From an uncultured Duncaniella sp. (GTDB taxonomy: Bacteria; Bacteroidota; Bacteroidia; Bacteroidales; Muribaculaceae): a stretch of DNA of 64,000 nucleotides. The stretch is from the NCBI GenBank assembly GCA_910588795.1, contig CAJURI010000002.1, positions 62,001 through 126,000 of the forward strand. The letters run 5' to 3'. The notes below the pieces were generated by a model. That model made no database searches and had not been told where the DNA came from. It worked only from the letters and a program-made list of their open reading frames with translations. The position numbers and the translations under genes are program-made. Each line of letters starts with the position of its first letter. Position 1 is the stretch's first letter. Shown in pieces: positions 62,212 to 64,000 of this stretch.

Positions 62212-63867
62212 TTATTTATACAGGTAACGTTTGATTGATCGTTTCGGGGTCTTTTCAAATTCTTCCTGTTGTATGCGGAACGATTGCACCTGTGAATATC
62301 CGGGCAGATTCTCGTTGAGAGTGCGGATGTTTTCATCCATCGTTTTTTCGATGTCTGAGTCGGAGAAGCCTTGTGACTGTGCGGCTTCAAGATCCGGGAA
62401 TATGAGAGCCACCAGGCGTCCTGCTCCTGAATCGACTATGAGTGACTCGGATACGTAAGGAAGGTTGTTGAGCTTGTCCTCTATCTCTTCCGGGTAGATA
62501 TTCTGTCCCGAGGGTCCGAGTATCATGTTTTTGTCACGTCCGCGCACATACAGGAAACCTTCCTCGTCAAGATTGCATATATCCCCTGTGCATAGCCAGC
62601 CGTCTTCATTTATCGCCTCGGCTGTAGCTTCCGGATTCTTGTAGTATCCGAGCATGGTGTTGGTGCCTCTGACATAGAGTATGCCGGGAACTGATGCAGG
62701 ATTTGGTGACGCCACTTTAGCTTCTATGCGGTCCACGATGCGTCCGCATGACGCCATGCGGTTGTCGGAGCATGGCGCATAAGCTATGAGCGGTCCGCAT
62801 TCGGTCATGCCGTATCCCACTGTATAGGGGAAGTTGCATCGGCGGAGAAAACGTTCCACATCCTTGTTGAGTGCGGCTCCTCCTATGATTATTTCCTGAA
62901 GGTTACCTCCGAATGTTTCCTTAAGGCGTTCGAGGATACGAGAGAGAAGGCGGTCGTCAACAAACGGCACCATCAGCATGAGTTTCATCAACGGTTTTTC
63001 GAGCAGAGGGAACACGCGGGTGCGTATGATCTTCTCGATGATCAGTGGCACGGCTACAATGTATCGGGGACGCACTTGTGCGAAAGCCTCCATCAGTATT
63101 CGCGGTGAGGGTGTGCGTGTAAGGATGTTTATATGGTTGCCTGCCACGAACGGACGCAGCATGTCGATGGTGAGTCCGTACATATGTGCCAGCGGGAGCA
63201 TGCATACCACTCCGTCGCCCGGATCGGAAGGGAGATGGTCCATACAGTACTGTACGTTTGACCACAATGAGCGATAAGGCAGCATGACACCTTTTGAGAA
63301 GCCTGTTGATCCTGATGTATATGAGATAAGGCATAGCTCCTCATTGTCCTCTTTGTAATAGTCCACATCATCGGGTGTAAACCGATCGGGATAGGAGTGG
63401 CCGAACAGCTCGTTGAGGTGCGCGCGGGCATGCGTAAGCTTCTCGTCATTGGAATGAAGCAATGAGAAGTCACGGGTGCAGAGCGATCCGCATATCCGGG
63501 TCATTCCATCGGGGTTGAGAGCCTCCCATACACCTTCGTCTATGATTGCTAATTTTGCATCCGAATGGTTTATCAGGTGCTGAATGTTGTCAGGCTTGAA
63601 ATCTGCAAGAATAGGCACTATTACGGCTCCATATGTTATGGTCGCCAGAAATGCCACGCACCATTGTGACGAGTTTTTGCCACAGAGAGCTACCTTGTCG
63701 CCCGGTCTGATGCCTATTTCATTGTATAGTATATGCAGCTTGGCAATCTTACGTGCTACGTCCTTATAGGTCATTGTCGTAGAACCAAGGTCAGTGAATG
63801 CCGGCAGATTCCAATTGCGGCGTATCGAGTCTCTTAAGTATTCGTTGAGGCTTTCGCGTGCTTCCAT
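62212..63867 (-). CDS. AMP-dependent acyl-CoA synthetase/ligase
   Basis: This 551-residue ANL-superfamily enzyme has the ATP-binding loop SYTSGSTGFSKGVML, the motif VGYGMTECGPLIAYAP, and the WLCTGDICNLDEEGFLYVRGRDKNMI region with a C-terminal small domain ending FEKTPKRSIKRYLYK (catalytic Lys). It activates a carboxylic acid, probably a long-chain fatty acid, as acyl-AMP and then acyl-CoA. Substrate length cannot be read. It is convergent with the CYTH gene. Confidence 0.9.
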   Translation of the reverse strand: MEARESLNEYLRDSIRRNWNLPAFTDLGSTTMTYKDVARKIAKLHILYNEIGIRPGDKVALCGKNSSQWCVAFLATITYGAVIVPILADFKPDNIQHLINHSDAKLAIIDEGVWEALNPDGMTRICGSLCTRDFSLLHSNDEKLTHARAHLNELFGHSYPDRFTPDDVDYYKEDNEELCLISYTSGSTGFSKGVMLPYRSLWSNVQYCMDHLPSDPGDGVVCMLPLAHMYGLTIDMLRPFVAGNHINILTRTPSPRILMEAFAQVRPRYIVAVPLIIEKIIRTRVFPLLEKPLMKLMLMVPFVDDRLLSRILERLKETFGGNLQEIIIGGAALNKDVERFLRRCNFPYTVGYGMTECGPLIAYAPCSDNRMASCGRIVDRIEAKVASPNPASVPGILYVRGTNTMLGYYKNPEATAEAINEDGWLCTGDICNLDEEGFLYVRGRDKNMILGPSGQNIYPEEIEDKLNNLPYVSESLIVDSGAGRLVALIFPDLEAAQSQGFSDSDIEKTMDENIRTLNENLPGYSQVQSFRIQQEEFEKTPKRSIKRYLYK

Positions 63868-63927
63868 TATATAATTCGACGTGAATATTTAGTTGATTAC
63901 AGGACACTCTGGGAGCGAATTTGTTTA

Positions 63928-63935
63928 CAAAAATA
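63928..63935 (-). promoter_or_regulatory. -7 box upstream of the acyl-CoA ligase gene
   Basis: On the minus strand TATTTTTG matches TAnnTTTG, 61 nt before the ATG at 63867. A TTG 23 nt further upstream (63961-63959) is a possible -33 element, with longer than usual spacing. Confidence 0.4.
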
Positions 63936-64000
63936 GGCAAAAATCCTCATAAATCCCGCAATCACGTGTAAAATTCACATGTTATATTTTGTTATGTGCT

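Overview
The window looks like chromosomal core sequence from a member of the Bacteroidales. The gene content fits this phylum: a two-subunit glycine decarboxylase, lipoprotein-type TamA homologues (TamL), DUF3098, DUF4827 and DUF5686 proteins, a TIGR02757 protein, a meso-DAP dehydrogenase, and TlpA-like thioredoxins. Many genes are also preceded by the Bacteroidetes promoter pattern TTTG-N20-TAnnTTTG. The family could be Muribaculaceae or a relative, but the sequence alone does not fix this. I saw no rRNA, tRNA, CRISPR array, insertion sequence or prophage module.

Layout. 1-8700: end of gmd, crcB, then a complete glycine cleavage operon with its own lipoate ligase and lipoamide dehydrogenase (lplA-gcvT-gcvH-gcvPA-gcvPB-lpdA) and a ZIP metal transporter. 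8786-12605 (minus): a 78-aa protein, a small outer-membrane barrel and an LptD-like LPS assembly protein. 12968-15823 (plus): an Lrp-type regulator, the tRNA methylthiotransferase MtaB and a family 2 glycosyltransferase. 15941-22953 (minus): a tamB-tamL pair. 23203-31757 (minus): a small winged-helix protein, a lipoprotein alpha-amylase, cdsA, ddh, pta-ackA and a GH31 glucosidase. 31921-39025 (plus): ftsX-DUF3098-uppP-truB-queA-IMPACT family gene, then rsfS-ftsH. 39121-47501 (minus): a second TamL-like gene, an HAD phosphatase, an unusual histidine kinase, an nrnA-like phosphoesterase, a DUF4827 lipoprotein and glmM. 47617-55777 (plus): a coiled-coil membrane protein, an MgtC-family protein, a CPA2 antiporter, a degenerate protein kinase, glgB and a TlpA-like thioredoxin. 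55870-64000: a TIGR02757 protein, an L,D-transpeptidase, guaB, a DUF5686 outer-membrane protein, a CYTH protein and an acyl-CoA ligase.

Themes. Envelope building dominates: LPS export, TAM-type assembly, undecaprenyl recycling, UDP-GlcNAc precursor supply, DAP, phospholipid synthesis and L,D-transpeptidation. Central metabolism covers glycine catabolism, acetate fermentation and glycogen branching.

The least ordinary items are: (1) the 47617-54653 run, where a kinase-fold protein lacking the VAIK Lys and DFG Asp sits between an ion antiporter and the glycogen branching enzyme; (2) a TPR-type histidine kinase whose phospho-acceptor position is Tyr487; (3) a 16-bp perfect palindrome at 61642-61657 that supplies back-to-back -7 boxes to two divergent genes; (4) two TamL-like lipoproteins, only one of them paired with tamB. 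Convergent gene pairs are mostly separated by long, nearly perfect hairpins.
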